DNA of 64,000 nucleotides from Paenirhizobium selenitireducens ATCC BAA-1503 (lineage in GTDB: Bacteria; Pseudomonadota; Alphaproteobacteria; Rhizobiales; Rhizobiaceae). Positions 8,709 to 19,619 of the stretch are shown here, piece by piece. The DNA lies in assembly GCF_000518785.1 (NCBI RefSeq), contig NZ_JAEG01000008.1:62001-126000 (forward strand). The letters are read 5' to 3'. Under the pieces are notes generated by a model. It did no database searches and had not been told where the DNA came from. It saw only the letters and a program-made list of their open reading frames with translations. The translations under genes were made by a program, and so were the position numbers. Each line of letters starts with the position of its first letter. Within the stretch, counting starts at the first letter, position 1.

Positions 8709-9516
8709 GGGCGTTCACTCCGGCAAGGATGCGCTCTGATCTGGTGAAAATTTCGAACTCGTCGCCCCGCGCAATGCCGACGAGCGTAATCTGGGCCTCC
8801 TCCGCCGTGCGGATGGCAAGGGCCGTCGGAGCCGAGACGGCAATCAGAATGGGGCATTTCAGCGCCGCCGTCTTCTGCACCATCTCCACCGACAGGCGGC
8901 TGGTGACGACGACCGCGCCCTGGCGGCCGGAATAGCCGGCGCGGATCACCGCGCCCGAAAGCTTGTCGAGCGCATTGTGGCGTCCGACGTCCTCCCGCAA
9001 CACGACAAGGCCTTGGCCTGGCACGAAGAAGCCGGCGCCATGCACGGCGCGTGTTTCGTGGTTGAGCTTCTGCCCGTTGCCCAGCAGCTTCACGGCTTCG
9101 GCAATCTGCGCCGGCGTCAGGCCGAAATCGCCGGCCTCGACAGGCAGGACCTGTCGCATCGCCTGTTCGATCGATTCGATGCCGCACAGGCCGCACCCGA
9201 CCGGACCGGCCATATGACGGCGGCGCGAGGTCAGCGCCTCCGCCGTGGCATCCGCCAGGACGATCTGCACGTCGATGCCGTCGCCGGCCATCAACGTCTC
9301 GATCGAGACGATGTCGGCGGGTTCTGAAATAATGCCCTCAGACAGCGAGAATCCAAGGGCGAAGTCCTCCAGATCGGCGGGCGTCGCCATCATCACCGCA
9401 TGGGTCGAACCGCCATAGGAAAAGGCGATCGGCACTTCTTCCGGAACGATGCGGCTACCCGTCGCCAGGATGCCGTGGCGGTACTGCAGCTCGGGAATGG
9501 GGATGGAGGTGTTCAT
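8698..9516 (-). CDS. fdhD: Formate dehydrogenase accessory sulfurtransferase FdhD
   Basis: 272 residues, starting MNTSIPIPEL. FdhD passes sulfur from a cysteine desulfurase to the molybdenum cofactor, which formate dehydrogenase needs. The conserved cysteine motif is present (PVGCGLCGIES, C-x-x-C), as are HGAGFF, REDVGRHNALDK and the TSRLSVEMVQK block of the family. I chose the start after an upstream palindromic repeat; the frame stays open through the repeat, but that sequence is repeat-derived. It overlaps fdsD by 11 bases. Confidence 0.95.
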   Translation of the reverse strand: MNTSIPIPELQYRHGILATGSRIVPEEVPIAFSYGGSTHAVMMATPADLEDFALGFSLSEGIISEPADIVSIETLMAGDGIDVQIVLADATAEALTSRRRHMAGPVGCGLCGIESIEQAMRQVLPVEAGDFGLTPAQIAEAVKLLGNGQKLNHETRAVHGAGFFVPGQGLVVLREDVGRHNALDKLSGAVIRAGYSGRQGAVVVTSRLSVEMVQKTAALKCPILIAVSAPTALAIRTAEEAQITLVGIARGDEFEIFTRSERILAGVNAHVA

Positions 9517-9526
9517 GACGGGTCGG

Positions 9527-9635
9527 CCCCTCATCCGCCTGCCGGCACCTTCTCCCCGCGGGCGGGGAGAAGGAGACATGCCGCAACGTCTCCACCCCCT
9601 CTCCCCGCGCGCGGGGAGAGGGTCGGGGTGAGGGG
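9527..9635. repeat. Palindromic intergenic repeat mosaic (RIME/BIME-like), copy 1
   Basis: The block is framed by CCCCTCATC (9527) and GGTGAGGGG (ends 9635). It contains two strong hairpins: a 12-bp stem CCTTCTCCCCGC/GCGGGGAGAAGG with 2-base loop (9548-9573) and a perfect 26-bp palindrome centred on 9609/9610 (9597-9622). Repeats of this kind, built on CTTCTCCCC/GGGGAGAAG, are common between genes in Rhizobiaceae. Here it separates fdsA from fdhD within the operon and could act as an mRNA stabiliser, processing site or partial terminator. Confidence 0.88.
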
Positions 9636-9662
9636 CATAAAGCCGTAAGCCTGGTCCATTCC

Positions 9663-12542
9663 CTACTCCGCCGCTTCCAGCTTGCCGGCGATGCGGCGCG
9701 ACTGGCGCGACAGGTCCTCATAGTCCTGCTGCCATTCGGACGGGCCGTTGGACGGCGCGACCTGCACGGCGGTCACCTTGTATTCCGGGCAATTGGTCGC
9801 CCAGTCGGAGAAGTCCGTGGTGATGACGTTGGCCTGCGTCTCGGGATGGTGGAAGGTCGTGTAGACGACGCCGGGCGAAACGCGTTCGGTGATTTCCGCC
9901 CGAAGCGTTGTTTCCCCTGCCCGGCTGGCAAGACGCACCCAGTCGCCTTCCTTGATGCCGCGCTGCTCGGCATCGTGCGGATGGATCTCGAGACGATCCT
10001 CGGCATGCCAGGCGACATTCTCCGTGCGGCGCGTCTGGGCGCCGACATTGTATTGCGACAGGATGCGGCCAGTGGTGAGAAGCAACGGGAAGCGCGGGCC
10101 GGTGCGTTCGTCGGTCGCCACATATTCCGTGCGGATGAACTTGCCCTTGCCGCGCACGAAACCGTTGACGTGCATGATCGGCGAGCCTTCCGGGAACGTC
10201 TCGTTGCAGGGCCACTGCACCGAACCCATCTTTTCCAGATAGTCATAAGTGACGCTGGCAAAGCTTGGCGTCGTGGCGGCGATCTCGGCCATGATCTCGG
10301 AGGGATGGCTGTAGTTCCACGGCAGGCCCATGGCCTGGGCAAGCTTCTGGGTGACCTCCCAGTCGGCAAAGCCGTTCTTCGGGCTCATCACCTTGCGCAC
10401 GCGGTTGATGCGGCGCTCCGCATTGGTGAACGTGCCGTCCTTTTCCAGGAAGGTCGAGCCCGGCAGGAAGACGTGGGCATAGTTGGCCGTCTCGTTGAGG
10501 AACAGGTCGTGCACCACCACGCATTCCATGGCGGCAAGGCCCGCCGAGACATGCTTGGTGTCGGGGTCGGACTGCAGGATGTCCTCGCCCTGGATGTAGA
10601 TGCCCTTGAACGAACCGTCGACGGCGGCATCGAGCATGTTCGGAATGCGCAGGCCCGGCTCGCTGTCGAGCTTGACGCCCCAGAGCTTCTCGAACGTGTC
10701 GCGCGTCGCGTCGTCGGAGACGTGGCGATAGCCCGGCAGTTCGTGCGGGAAGGACCCCATGTCGCAGGAGCCCTGCACGTTGTTCTGGCCACGCAGCGGG
10801 TTCACGCCGACGCCCGGGCGGCCGATATTGCCGGTCGCCATGGCAAGGTTGGCGATCGCCATGACGGTCGTCGAGCCCTGGCTGTGCTCGGTAACGCCGA
10901 GGCCGTAATAGATCGCGCCATTGCCGCCCTTGGCATAGAGCCGCGCCGCACCGCGTACGAGGTCGGCCGCGACGCCGGTGAACTTTTCCGTCTCTTCCGG
11001 GCTGTGTTGCAGCTCGGCGACGAAGGCGGCCCAGTCCTCGAATTCCGACCAGTCGCAGCGTTCGCGGATGAAGGCCTCGTTGAACAGGCCCTCCGTGACG
11101 ATCACATGCGCCAGCGCTGTGACGACCGCGACATTGGTGCCGGGTTTCAGCGGCAGATGGTAATCAGCCTTGGCGTGGACCGAGGTAACCGTCTCGGTCT
11201 CGCGCGGGTCGAGCACGATGAGCTTGGCGCCCTGGCGGATGCGCTTCTTCATGCGCGAGGCGAAGACCGGATGCGCCGCCGAGGGATTGGCGCCGATTAC
11301 CATGATCACGTCGGAATGCTCGACGGAATCGAAGTCCTGCGTGCCGGCCGAGGTGCCGAAGGCCTGACCGAGACCGTAGCCGGTCGGCGAATGGCAAACG
11401 CGGGCGCAGGTATCGACATTGTTGTTGCCGAAGCCGGCGCGGATCAGCTTCTGCACCAGGAAGGTCTCTTCATTGGTGCAACGCGACGAGGTGATGCCGC
11501 CGATCGAATCCTTGCCATACTGGTACTGGAGACGGCGGAACTCTGAGGCGACATGGGCGAAAGCTTCATCCCAAGTGACTTCGCGCCAGGGATCGCTGAT
11601 CTTCTCGCGCACCATCGGATTGAGAATGCGATCCTTGTGCGTCGCATAGCCATAGGCGAACCGGCCCTTGACGCAGGAATGGCCGCGATTGGCCTTGCCA
11701 TCCTTGTAGGGCACCATGCGCACCAGTTCTTCGCCGCGCATTTCCGCCTTGAACGAACAGCCGACGCCGCAATAGGCGCAGGTGGTGACGGCCGAATGCT
11801 CCGGCTGGCCGATGGCGATCACCGACTTTTCGGTCAGCGTCGCGGTCGGGCAGGCCTGCACGCAGGCGCCGCAGGAAACGCATTCGGATTCGAGGAAATG
11901 CTCATGCGCGCCGGGCGATACCCGGCTATCGAAACCGCGGCCCTCGATCGTCAGCGCGAATGTGCCCTGCACCTCCTCGCAGGCGCGAACGCAGCGCGAG
12001 CAGACGATGCATTTCGACGGGTCATAGGTGAAATAGGGGTTGGACTCGTCCTTCGGCATCCACTTGGCGTTGATGTCGCCGTCGTTGCGCGCCTTGACGT
12101 GATTGTCGCCTTCATAGCCATAGCGCACGTCGCGCAGGCCGACGGCGCCCGCCATGTCCTGCAGTTCGCAGTCGCCATTGGCAGCGCAGGTCAGACAGTC
12201 GAGCGGGTGGTCGGAGATATAGAGCTCCATCACACCCTTGCGGATCTGCTTCAGCCGTTCCGTCTGGGTATGGACCACCATGCCCGGCGCGCAAGGCGTC
12301 GTGCAGGAGGCCGGCGTGCCGTTGCGGCCCTCGACCTCGACGAGACAGAGGCGGCAGGAGCCGAAGGCATCCACCATGTCGGTGGCGCAGAGCTTCGGCA
12401 CCTGGATCCCGGCCTCCATCGAGGCGCGCATCACGGAGGTGCCGGCCGCGACCGTGACCTGTCGTCCGTCGATGGTGAGCGTCACCGTCTCGGTGGATCG
12501 GGACGCGGGCGTACCGTAGTCGATTTCAGAAACGAGGGGCAT
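9663..12542 (-). CDS. fdsA: NAD-dependent formate dehydrogenase alpha (molybdopterin) subunit
   Basis: 959 residues. The N-terminal 2Fe-2S domain has KLCATDMVDAFGSCRLCLVE; a ferredoxin-like domain with two clusters follows (CIVCSRCVRACEE and CVSCGACVQACP); then the catalytic domain starts with its own 4Fe-4S motif (CAYCGVGCSF). The molybdenum ligand appears to be cysteine, not selenocysteine, in TCARVCHSPTGYG. It oxidises formate to CO2 and passes electrons through its clusters to FdsB. No Tat signal is seen, consistent with a cytoplasmic enzyme. The start MPLVSEIDYG has GGAGG upstream. Palindromic repeats flank the gene on both sides. Confidence 0.96.
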   Translation of the reverse strand: MPLVSEIDYGTPASRSTETVTLTIDGRQVTVAAGTSVMRASMEAGIQVPKLCATDMVDAFGSCRLCLVEVEGRNGTPASCTTPCAPGMVVHTQTERLKQIRKGVMELYISDHPLDCLTCAANGDCELQDMAGAVGLRDVRYGYEGDNHVKARNDGDINAKWMPKDESNPYFTYDPSKCIVCSRCVRACEEVQGTFALTIEGRGFDSRVSPGAHEHFLESECVSCGACVQACPTATLTEKSVIAIGQPEHSAVTTCAYCGVGCSFKAEMRGEELVRMVPYKDGKANRGHSCVKGRFAYGYATHKDRILNPMVREKISDPWREVTWDEAFAHVASEFRRLQYQYGKDSIGGITSSRCTNEETFLVQKLIRAGFGNNNVDTCARVCHSPTGYGLGQAFGTSAGTQDFDSVEHSDVIMVIGANPSAAHPVFASRMKKRIRQGAKLIVLDPRETETVTSVHAKADYHLPLKPGTNVAVVTALAHVIVTEGLFNEAFIRERCDWSEFEDWAAFVAELQHSPEETEKFTGVAADLVRGAARLYAKGGNGAIYYGLGVTEHSQGSTTVMAIANLAMATGNIGRPGVGVNPLRGQNNVQGSCDMGSFPHELPGYRHVSDDATRDTFEKLWGVKLDSEPGLRIPNMLDAAVDGSFKGIYIQGEDILQSDPDTKHVSAGLAAMECVVVHDLFLNETANYAHVFLPGSTFLEKDGTFTNAERRINRVRKVMSPKNGFADWEVTQKLAQAMGLPWNYSHPSEIMAEIAATTPSFASVTYDYLEKMGSVQWPCNETFPEGSPIMHVNGFVRGKGKFIRTEYVATDERTGPRFPLLLTTGRILSQYNVGAQTRRTENVAWHAEDRLEIHPHDAEQRGIKEGDWVRLASRAGETTLRAEITERVSPGVVYTTFHHPETQANVITTDFSDWATNCPEYKVTAVQVAPSNGPSEWQQDYEDLSRQSRRIAGKLEAAE

Positions 12543-12597
12543 GTCGTGCCTCCTGGGCTGATGACAAAGAACGGATGGTGTGTGCGGCAAGGCGGCG

Positions 12598-12732
12598 GCG
12601 GCTCCTCTTCTCCCCAGCGGGGAGAAGGTGGCGCGCAGCGCCGGATGAGGGGGTTGGCGTCAGCGCGGTCGGCCCCCTCATCGCCTCACTGCGTTCGGCA
12701 CTTCTCCCCGATGGGGAGAAGAGGAAGCCGGA
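12598..12732. repeat. Palindromic intergenic repeat mosaic (RIME/BIME-like), copy 2
   Basis: Between fdsB and fdsA. It holds two copies of the hairpin CTTCTCCCC/GGGGAGAAG (12607-12627 and 12701-12721), framing a longer dyad GATGAGGGGG/CCCCCTCATC (12644-12653 and 12673-12682) with a GC-rich core. The same hairpin arms occur in copy 1 before fdhD, so this belongs to the same repeat family. The block would fold strongly in the fds mRNA. Confidence 0.88.
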
Positions 12733-12764
12733 CGTCGGCGTCGGCGAAAACATTAGAGACCTGC

Positions 12765-14321
12765 TCATTCCGCCGCCTCCACGAGTGGTGCCGGGGCGAA
12801 ATCCTCGGGGAAGTGATGGAGCGCGCTCATGACCGGATAGGGGGTGAAGCCGCCGAGCGCGCAGAGCGAGCCGAACTTCATCGTGTTGCAGAGGTCGGTG
12901 AGCAGCGCCCTGTTCTTCTCCGGCTCGATTCCTCTCGCGATCCGGTCGACCGTCTCGACGCCGCGCGTCGAGCCGATGCGACAGGGCGTGCACTTGCCAC
13001 AGCTCTCGATCGCGCAGAATTCCATGGCGAAACGCGCCTGCTTCAGCATGTCGGCGGTATCGTCGAAGACGACGATGCCGGCATGACCGATCAGCCCGTC
13101 CTTGGCGGCAAAGGCCTCGTAGTCGAACACGGTGTCGAACAGGGAGGGCGGGAAATAGGCACCGAGTGGCCCGCCGACCTGCACGGCCTTGACGGGCCGG
13201 CCGCTCGCCGTGCCGCCGCCGATGTCGTAGATGATCTCGCCGAGCGTCAGGCCGAAAGCGGTCTCATAGAGGCCACCATGCTTGATATTGCCGGCAAGTT
13301 GGATCGGGATCGTGCCGTGCGACCGGCCGACGCCGTAGTCGCGGTAGAAGGCGGCGCCGCGGTCGAGGATGACCGGCACGGAGGCGAGCGAGATCACGTT
13401 GTTGACAACGGTCGGCCGGCCGAACAGGCCCTGCAGCGCCGGAAGCGGTGGCTTGGCCCGGACGATGCCGCGCTTGCCCTCGAGCGAGTTGAGCAGCGAC
13501 GTCTCCTCGCCGCAGACATAGGCGCCGGCGCCCATGCGCACCTCGATGTCGAAGGCATGCGCCGAACCCATGACCGACGGCCCGAGAATGCCGGCGCCCC
13601 GGGCGATGTCGATCGCCGCGCGCATGGTCTTGATGGCATGCGGATATTCCGAGCGGGTGTAGACATAACCCTTGGTGGCGCCGGTGGCGATGCCGGCGAT
13701 GATCATGCCCTCGATCAGCACGAAGGGATCGCCCTCCATGATCATCCGGTCGGAGAAAGTGCCGCTGTCGCCTTCGTCGGCGTTGCAGATGATGTACTTG
13801 CGATCACCCGCAGCATCGGCGACCGTCTTCCACTTGATGCCGGTCGGAAAGCCTGCACCACCGCGACCGCGCAGGCCGCTGTCGGTCACCGTCTTGACGA
13901 TGTCGGCGGGGCCCATGGCCACGGCCTTCTCCAGACCCTTCAGCCCTTCGTAGTGGCGATAGTCGGCCAGGGAGAGAGGATCGGTCACGCCGCAGCGGGA
14001 GAAGGTCAGCCGCGTCTGGCGAGCGAGATAGGGAATTTCCTTCGTCAGCCCCTGGCAGAGCGGATGTTCGCCACCGGCCACAAAGTCCGCCTCGAACAGG
14101 CCCGGCACATCGGCGACAGTTACCGGTCCGTAGGCGATGCGGCCGTGCCCGGCGCGAACCTCAATGAGTGGTTCAAGCCACAAGAGACCGCGCGAACCAT
14201 TGCGCACGATCGTCACGTCGAGGCCGCGAAGCTTGGCTTCCCGCTCGATCGCCACCGCCACCTTGTCTGCACCGACGGCAATCGCCGCGGCATCCTGGGG
14301 AACATAGATGGTCAAGCTCAT
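12765..14321 (-). CDS. fdsB: NAD-dependent formate dehydrogenase beta (diaphorase) subunit
   Basis: 518 residues, a NuoF-like flavoprotein. An N-terminal thioredoxin-like part is followed by the FMN/NADH region (LRGRGGAGFPTGIKWK, NADEGDSGTFSDR) and the C-terminal 4Fe-4S motif (ESCGKCTPCRIGSTRG with a later CN). It transfers electrons from the formate dehydrogenase core to NAD+. Its ATG overlaps the fdsG stop (ATGA), so the two are translationally coupled. About 220 bases containing a repeat separate it from fdsA. Confidence 0.96.
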   Translation of the reverse strand: MSLTIYVPQDAAAIAVGADKVAVAIEREAKLRGLDVTIVRNGSRGLLWLEPLIEVRAGHGRIAYGPVTVADVPGLFEADFVAGGEHPLCQGLTKEIPYLARQTRLTFSRCGVTDPLSLADYRHYEGLKGLEKAVAMGPADIVKTVTDSGLRGRGGAGFPTGIKWKTVADAAGDRKYIICNADEGDSGTFSDRMIMEGDPFVLIEGMIIAGIATGATKGYVYTRSEYPHAIKTMRAAIDIARGAGILGPSVMGSAHAFDIEVRMGAGAYVCGEETSLLNSLEGKRGIVRAKPPLPALQGLFGRPTVVNNVISLASVPVILDRGAAFYRDYGVGRSHGTIPIQLAGNIKHGGLYETAFGLTLGEIIYDIGGGTASGRPVKAVQVGGPLGAYFPPSLFDTVFDYEAFAAKDGLIGHAGIVVFDDTADMLKQARFAMEFCAIESCGKCTPCRIGSTRGVETVDRIARGIEPEKNRALLTDLCNTMKFGSLCALGGFTPYPVMSALHHFPEDFAPAPLVEAAE

Positions 14322-14797
14322 CGCCGCGCCTCCGCGACCAGTTCCTCGAGCCCCTGTTCGTCGAGCCGGCCGTGCAACTCGCCGTCGAGCATGGCGGCGG
14401 GCGCGCAGGCACAGAGCCCGAGACAGTAGACCGGTTCCAGCGTCACCGCGCCGTCCGGCGTCGTCCCGTGAAAATCGATGCCGAGCAGTTCCCGCACCCG
14501 GTCGGCCAGGGCCTCGCCACCGCGCGACTGGCAGGCCTCGGCGCGACAGAGTTTCAGCACATGGCGGCCGGAGGGATGGGCGCGAAAATCGTGATAGAAG
14601 CTGACGACGCCGTGCACCTCGGCGCGCGACAGGTTCAGCGCCTCCGCGAGCACCGGCTTCACCTCGTCCGGCACATAGCCGAAGCTCTCCTGCACGGAAT
14701 GCAGGATCGGCAGCAGGGGACCTTCGAGGCCCTTGAATTCGGCGACGATCGCTTGCGTGCGAGAAACCAAATCATCCGCAGATGATCGAATATTCAT
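14318..14797 (-). CDS. fdsG: NAD-dependent formate dehydrogenase gamma subunit (2Fe-2S)
   Basis: 159 residues, NuoE-like. A helical N-terminus is followed by a thioredoxin-fold 2Fe-2S domain with ligands in CRAEACQSRGG and CLGLCACAP. It relays electrons in the FdsGB diaphorase unit. The start MNIRSSADD has GGGAGGG nine bases upstream, better than an in-frame start 45 bases earlier. It is the first gene of the fds operon; the promoter should lie in the 190-base gap to the LysR gene. Confidence 0.95.
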   Translation of the reverse strand: MNIRSSADDLVSRTQAIVAEFKGLEGPLLPILHSVQESFGYVPDEVKPVLAEALNLSRAEVHGVVSFYHDFRAHPSGRHVLKLCRAEACQSRGGEALADRVRELLGIDFHGTTPDGAVTLEPVYCLGLCACAPAAMLDGELHGRLDEQGLEELVAEARR

Positions 14798-14988
14798 GAT
14801 CAGCCCTCCCAAACCGACACGAACTGGCCAAGAGGCTGACACGGAGAAAGCAAATGTCCAGTCGGTTATTTTAATCTGAATGCGCCGACGCAGTCCGCTT
14901 TCCCGTCGAACTCCCTGACGATGCGACAGAATGCCCCTCTGAACAGAGATTGGTCAATAAAGCAGTCCCGTGCAACGATAGAAGAAAT

Positions 14989-15885
14989 CTATTGAAACGC
15001 CTGGAGATCGGCGAGCCGGCGGGCCTCGTGCAGCAGCGCCGAGACGAGCGGTGTAAAAGGCTCCCGGTATTGCGCAACGAGACCGACGGAATGCGCCGCT
15101 TCCGGCTCGACGATCGGGATCATCCGGATCTCCGCCGAGAAACCGAAGGATTCAGCCACGTTACGGGGCATGATCGAGGCCCATCGGCCGGTTCGGATGT
15201 GGGAGAACAGCACGATCATCGAATTGGATTCAAGGGTCGGCTTCACCAAAACCCCAGCCTCGGCCATGTGCTGGTTGATGATGCGACGGTTCTGCATGTC
15301 CGCGGTCAATAGACAAAGCCGAAGATCGGCAACCTCCCGCCATGTCACCTGGTCACGATCGCTGAGCGGCGTGCCCGCAGCGGCAATCAGGTGATAGCGC
15401 TCCGCATAGAGCGGCACCGAGGTGACGCGGCCGAGCGGCTCGTTGTCGAGATAGGTGATCCCGGCATCGATCTCCAGGTTTTCGAGCAGGCTCAGCACCT
15501 GCAGCGAGGTGCGTGAACTGACCGAGAAGGTGACGTCCGGATGCTTCTCCTGGAACGGCGCGGTGATTCGCGGCACCATGGACAGTGCCGTGGGTATGAC
15601 CGCGATGCGGATATGGCCGGCAAGCCCCCGGCGTGCCGCCCGCATTTCCTCACGCATGGTGCGCGTATCGCCGACGATGCGACGGGCCCATTCGAGCACG
15701 CGCTGACCTTCTGGCGTCAGCCCCTGATAGCGGGAGCCGCGGCTCACCAGCATCACGCCCAGGTGATCCTCAAGCTGCCGGATCGCCGCCGACAGTGTCG
15801 GCTGGGTGATGCCGCACTCCTCCGCCGCGCGGCCGAAATGCTGGGCACGGGCAAGAGCAATGAAGAATTCGAGCTTGTCGATCAT
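14989..15885 (-). CDS. LysR-family transcriptional regulator beside the fds operon
   Basis: 298 residues: an N-terminal winged helix (MIDKLEFFIALARAQHFGRAA, TQPTLSAAIRQLEDHLG) and an effector-binding domain. It lies just upstream of fdsG on the same strand with a 190-base gap, as FdsR-type regulators do in other proteobacteria, so control of formate dehydrogenase is the likely role. I chose ATG at 15885, with GAGGAG five bases before it; an in-frame GTG six bases upstream overlaps that ribosome site. The effector is unknown, possibly formate. Confidence 0.9.
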   Translation of the reverse strand: MIDKLEFFIALARAQHFGRAAEECGITQPTLSAAIRQLEDHLGVMLVSRGSRYQGLTPEGQRVLEWARRIVGDTRTMREEMRAARRGLAGHIRIAVIPTALSMVPRITAPFQEKHPDVTFSVSSRTSLQVLSLLENLEIDAGITYLDNEPLGRVTSVPLYAERYHLIAAAGTPLSDRDQVTWREVADLRLCLLTADMQNRRIINQHMAEAGVLVKPTLESNSMIVLFSHIRTGRWASIMPRNVAESFGFSAEIRMIPIVEPEAAHSVGLVAQYREPFTPLVSALLHEARRLADLQAFQ

Positions 15886-15991
15886 GGGCACTCCTCGCGC
15901 GCGAGACTAAGCGCCAAGCAGTGGAAGCGCAAACCGCTCTTTCGGCCGCCGTGAAAAGCCTGAAAGGCGGCGACCGGCCGGATGGGCGAGT

Positions 15992-16366
15992 TTAGTCTTC
16001 CGCCTCGGAATCGTCCACGCGGATGTCGACGGCCTTTGGGCCGCAATACATGTCGTAGAGCACGGACACGAGCGCGGTGAGCGAGGGATCGGTGATATTG
16101 TAATAGATCAGCCGGCCGTCCCGGCGGGTGGTGACGATCCGCTCGAGGCGGAGCCGCGCCAGTTGCTGCGACACCACGGCCTGCTGCAGCCCGAGGATGG
16201 ACTCGATTTCGCCGACGGTCTTTTCACCCTGGCTGAGAATGCACAGAATCAGCAACCGGGTTTCATGCGACAGGGCTTTGAGAAGCGTGCTGGCGGCGCG
16301 GGCCTTCGACATGAAGCCCTCCAGCTGTTCCTTCTCCATTCCGGCCCTGATCTGCGGCAAATCCAT
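15992..16366 (-). CDS. ArsR-family repressor with BigR/SqrR-type cysteine pair
   Basis: 124 residues with a winged helix typical of ArsR proteins (LLKALSHETRLLILCILSQGEK, VVSQQLARLRLERIVTTRRDGRLIYY). It has two cysteines, C42 (LILCIL) and C108 (MYCGPK), 66 residues apart. This is the spacing of the disulfide- or tetrasulfide-forming pair in BigR (C42/C108) and SqrR (C41/C107), which sense reactive sulfur. No CxC metal site of classical ArsR proteins is visible. The start MDLPQIRAG puts the cysteines at these numbers. It follows L-lactate dehydrogenase; no sulfide-oxidation gene is nearby, so the target is unknown. Confidence 0.85.
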   Translation of the reverse strand: MDLPQIRAGMEKEQLEGFMSKARAASTLLKALSHETRLLILCILSQGEKTVGEIESILGLQQAVVSQQLARLRLERIVTTRRDGRLIYYNITDPSLTALVSVLYDMYCGPKAVDIRVDDSEAED

Positions 16367-16519
16367 GAAACCATCCAATGATCGCGATACACATTCGAAA
16401 AGCGTTATACGACAATACAAATGCGGCGAAAATGACTTAGCCCGGCAAATAGTGGCGGCAAAGCGATTTCTCCGCGCGCCGTTCAACGTTCCGCCGCCTC
16501 GCGGCAGCCACAGCGGCCG

Positions 16520-17485
<966 letters not shown>

Positions 17486-17601
17486 TTAAGCGCATGAACC
17501 TTTCAATTGTGTGGCAGTGCGTCAAGCGCCCTTTGACCGAGCCAGGAAAGCGCGAGAGCCACGGGGCACTGCACAGTTTTTCACGACCGCTCTCCAGGCA
17601 T

Positions 17602-17626
17602 AAAAAAAGCGGCCCAGAAGGCCGCT
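17602..17626 (-). terminator. Terminator of the atpHAGDC operon
   Basis: On the minus strand a stem AGCGGCC/GGCCGCT with a 5-base loop (17608-17626) is followed by a run of seven T. It lies about 30 bases after the atpC stop. Confidence 0.92.
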
Positions 17627-17655
17627 CCTTGTTCGTCGGTATTCGTGCGACCGGC

Positions 17656-18063
17656 TCAGGCCGGGATCAGCACGCCGTTCAGATGGGTGAGTTCGGCGAG
17701 GTACTGCTCAAGGCGGGTCTTGTGCTCGTGGCCTTCGACCGCATTCAGTTCGGCGCGGGCAGCCTCGATGCGCTTGGTCAGCGTTTCGCGGTTGAGGTCG
17801 CTCAGCGCCACGGCCGATTCAGCCAGAAGCGTGCAACCGCTCGGAACGATATCGGCGAAACCGCCGAACACGACATATTTGGTCACTTGGCCGGAGGCCA
17901 GCTTAACCGAAACCACACCCGGCTTGATCGTCGTCATCGTCGGCGCGTGATGGGCCATGACGGTCATTTCGCCTTCGGTTGCCGGGATGACAACTTCGCT
18001 CACCTTTTCGGAAAGCAGCAGGCGCTCGGGCGAAACGAGTTCAAAATTGAAATTGTCGGCCAT
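17656..18063 (-). CDS. atpC: F1F0 ATP synthase epsilon subunit
   Basis: 135 residues, the beta-sandwich plus C-terminal helices of the epsilon subunit (FELVSPERLLLSEKVSEVVIPATEGEMTVMAHHAP). It is the central-stalk subunit that regulates rotation and ATPase inhibition. Last gene of atpHAGDC, with a terminator directly after it. The alphaproteobacterial arrangement keeps F1 genes here and F0 genes (atpBEF) elsewhere; none of the F0 genes is in this window. Confidence 0.97.
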   Translation of the reverse strand: MADNFNFELVSPERLLLSEKVSEVVIPATEGEMTVMAHHAPTMTTIKPGVVSVKLASGQVTKYVVFGGFADIVPSGCTLLAESAVALSDLNRETLTKRIEAARAELNAVEGHEHKTRLEQYLAELTHLNGVLIPA

Positions 18064-18128
18064 GGTTGTTCACTTCTTCTATAGAGGCGGGAACGGCGCG
18101 CGCCGAGAAGCGCGCGCCAAGTCCGTCA

Positions 18129-19613
<1,485 letters not shown>

Positions 19614-19619
19614 TTAACC

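Noticed and set aside
9517..9579. Longer FdhD start inside the palindromic repeat
   Set aside because: The extra 21 codons come from the repeat and are not FdhD-like; the start at 9516 leads directly into the conserved protein.
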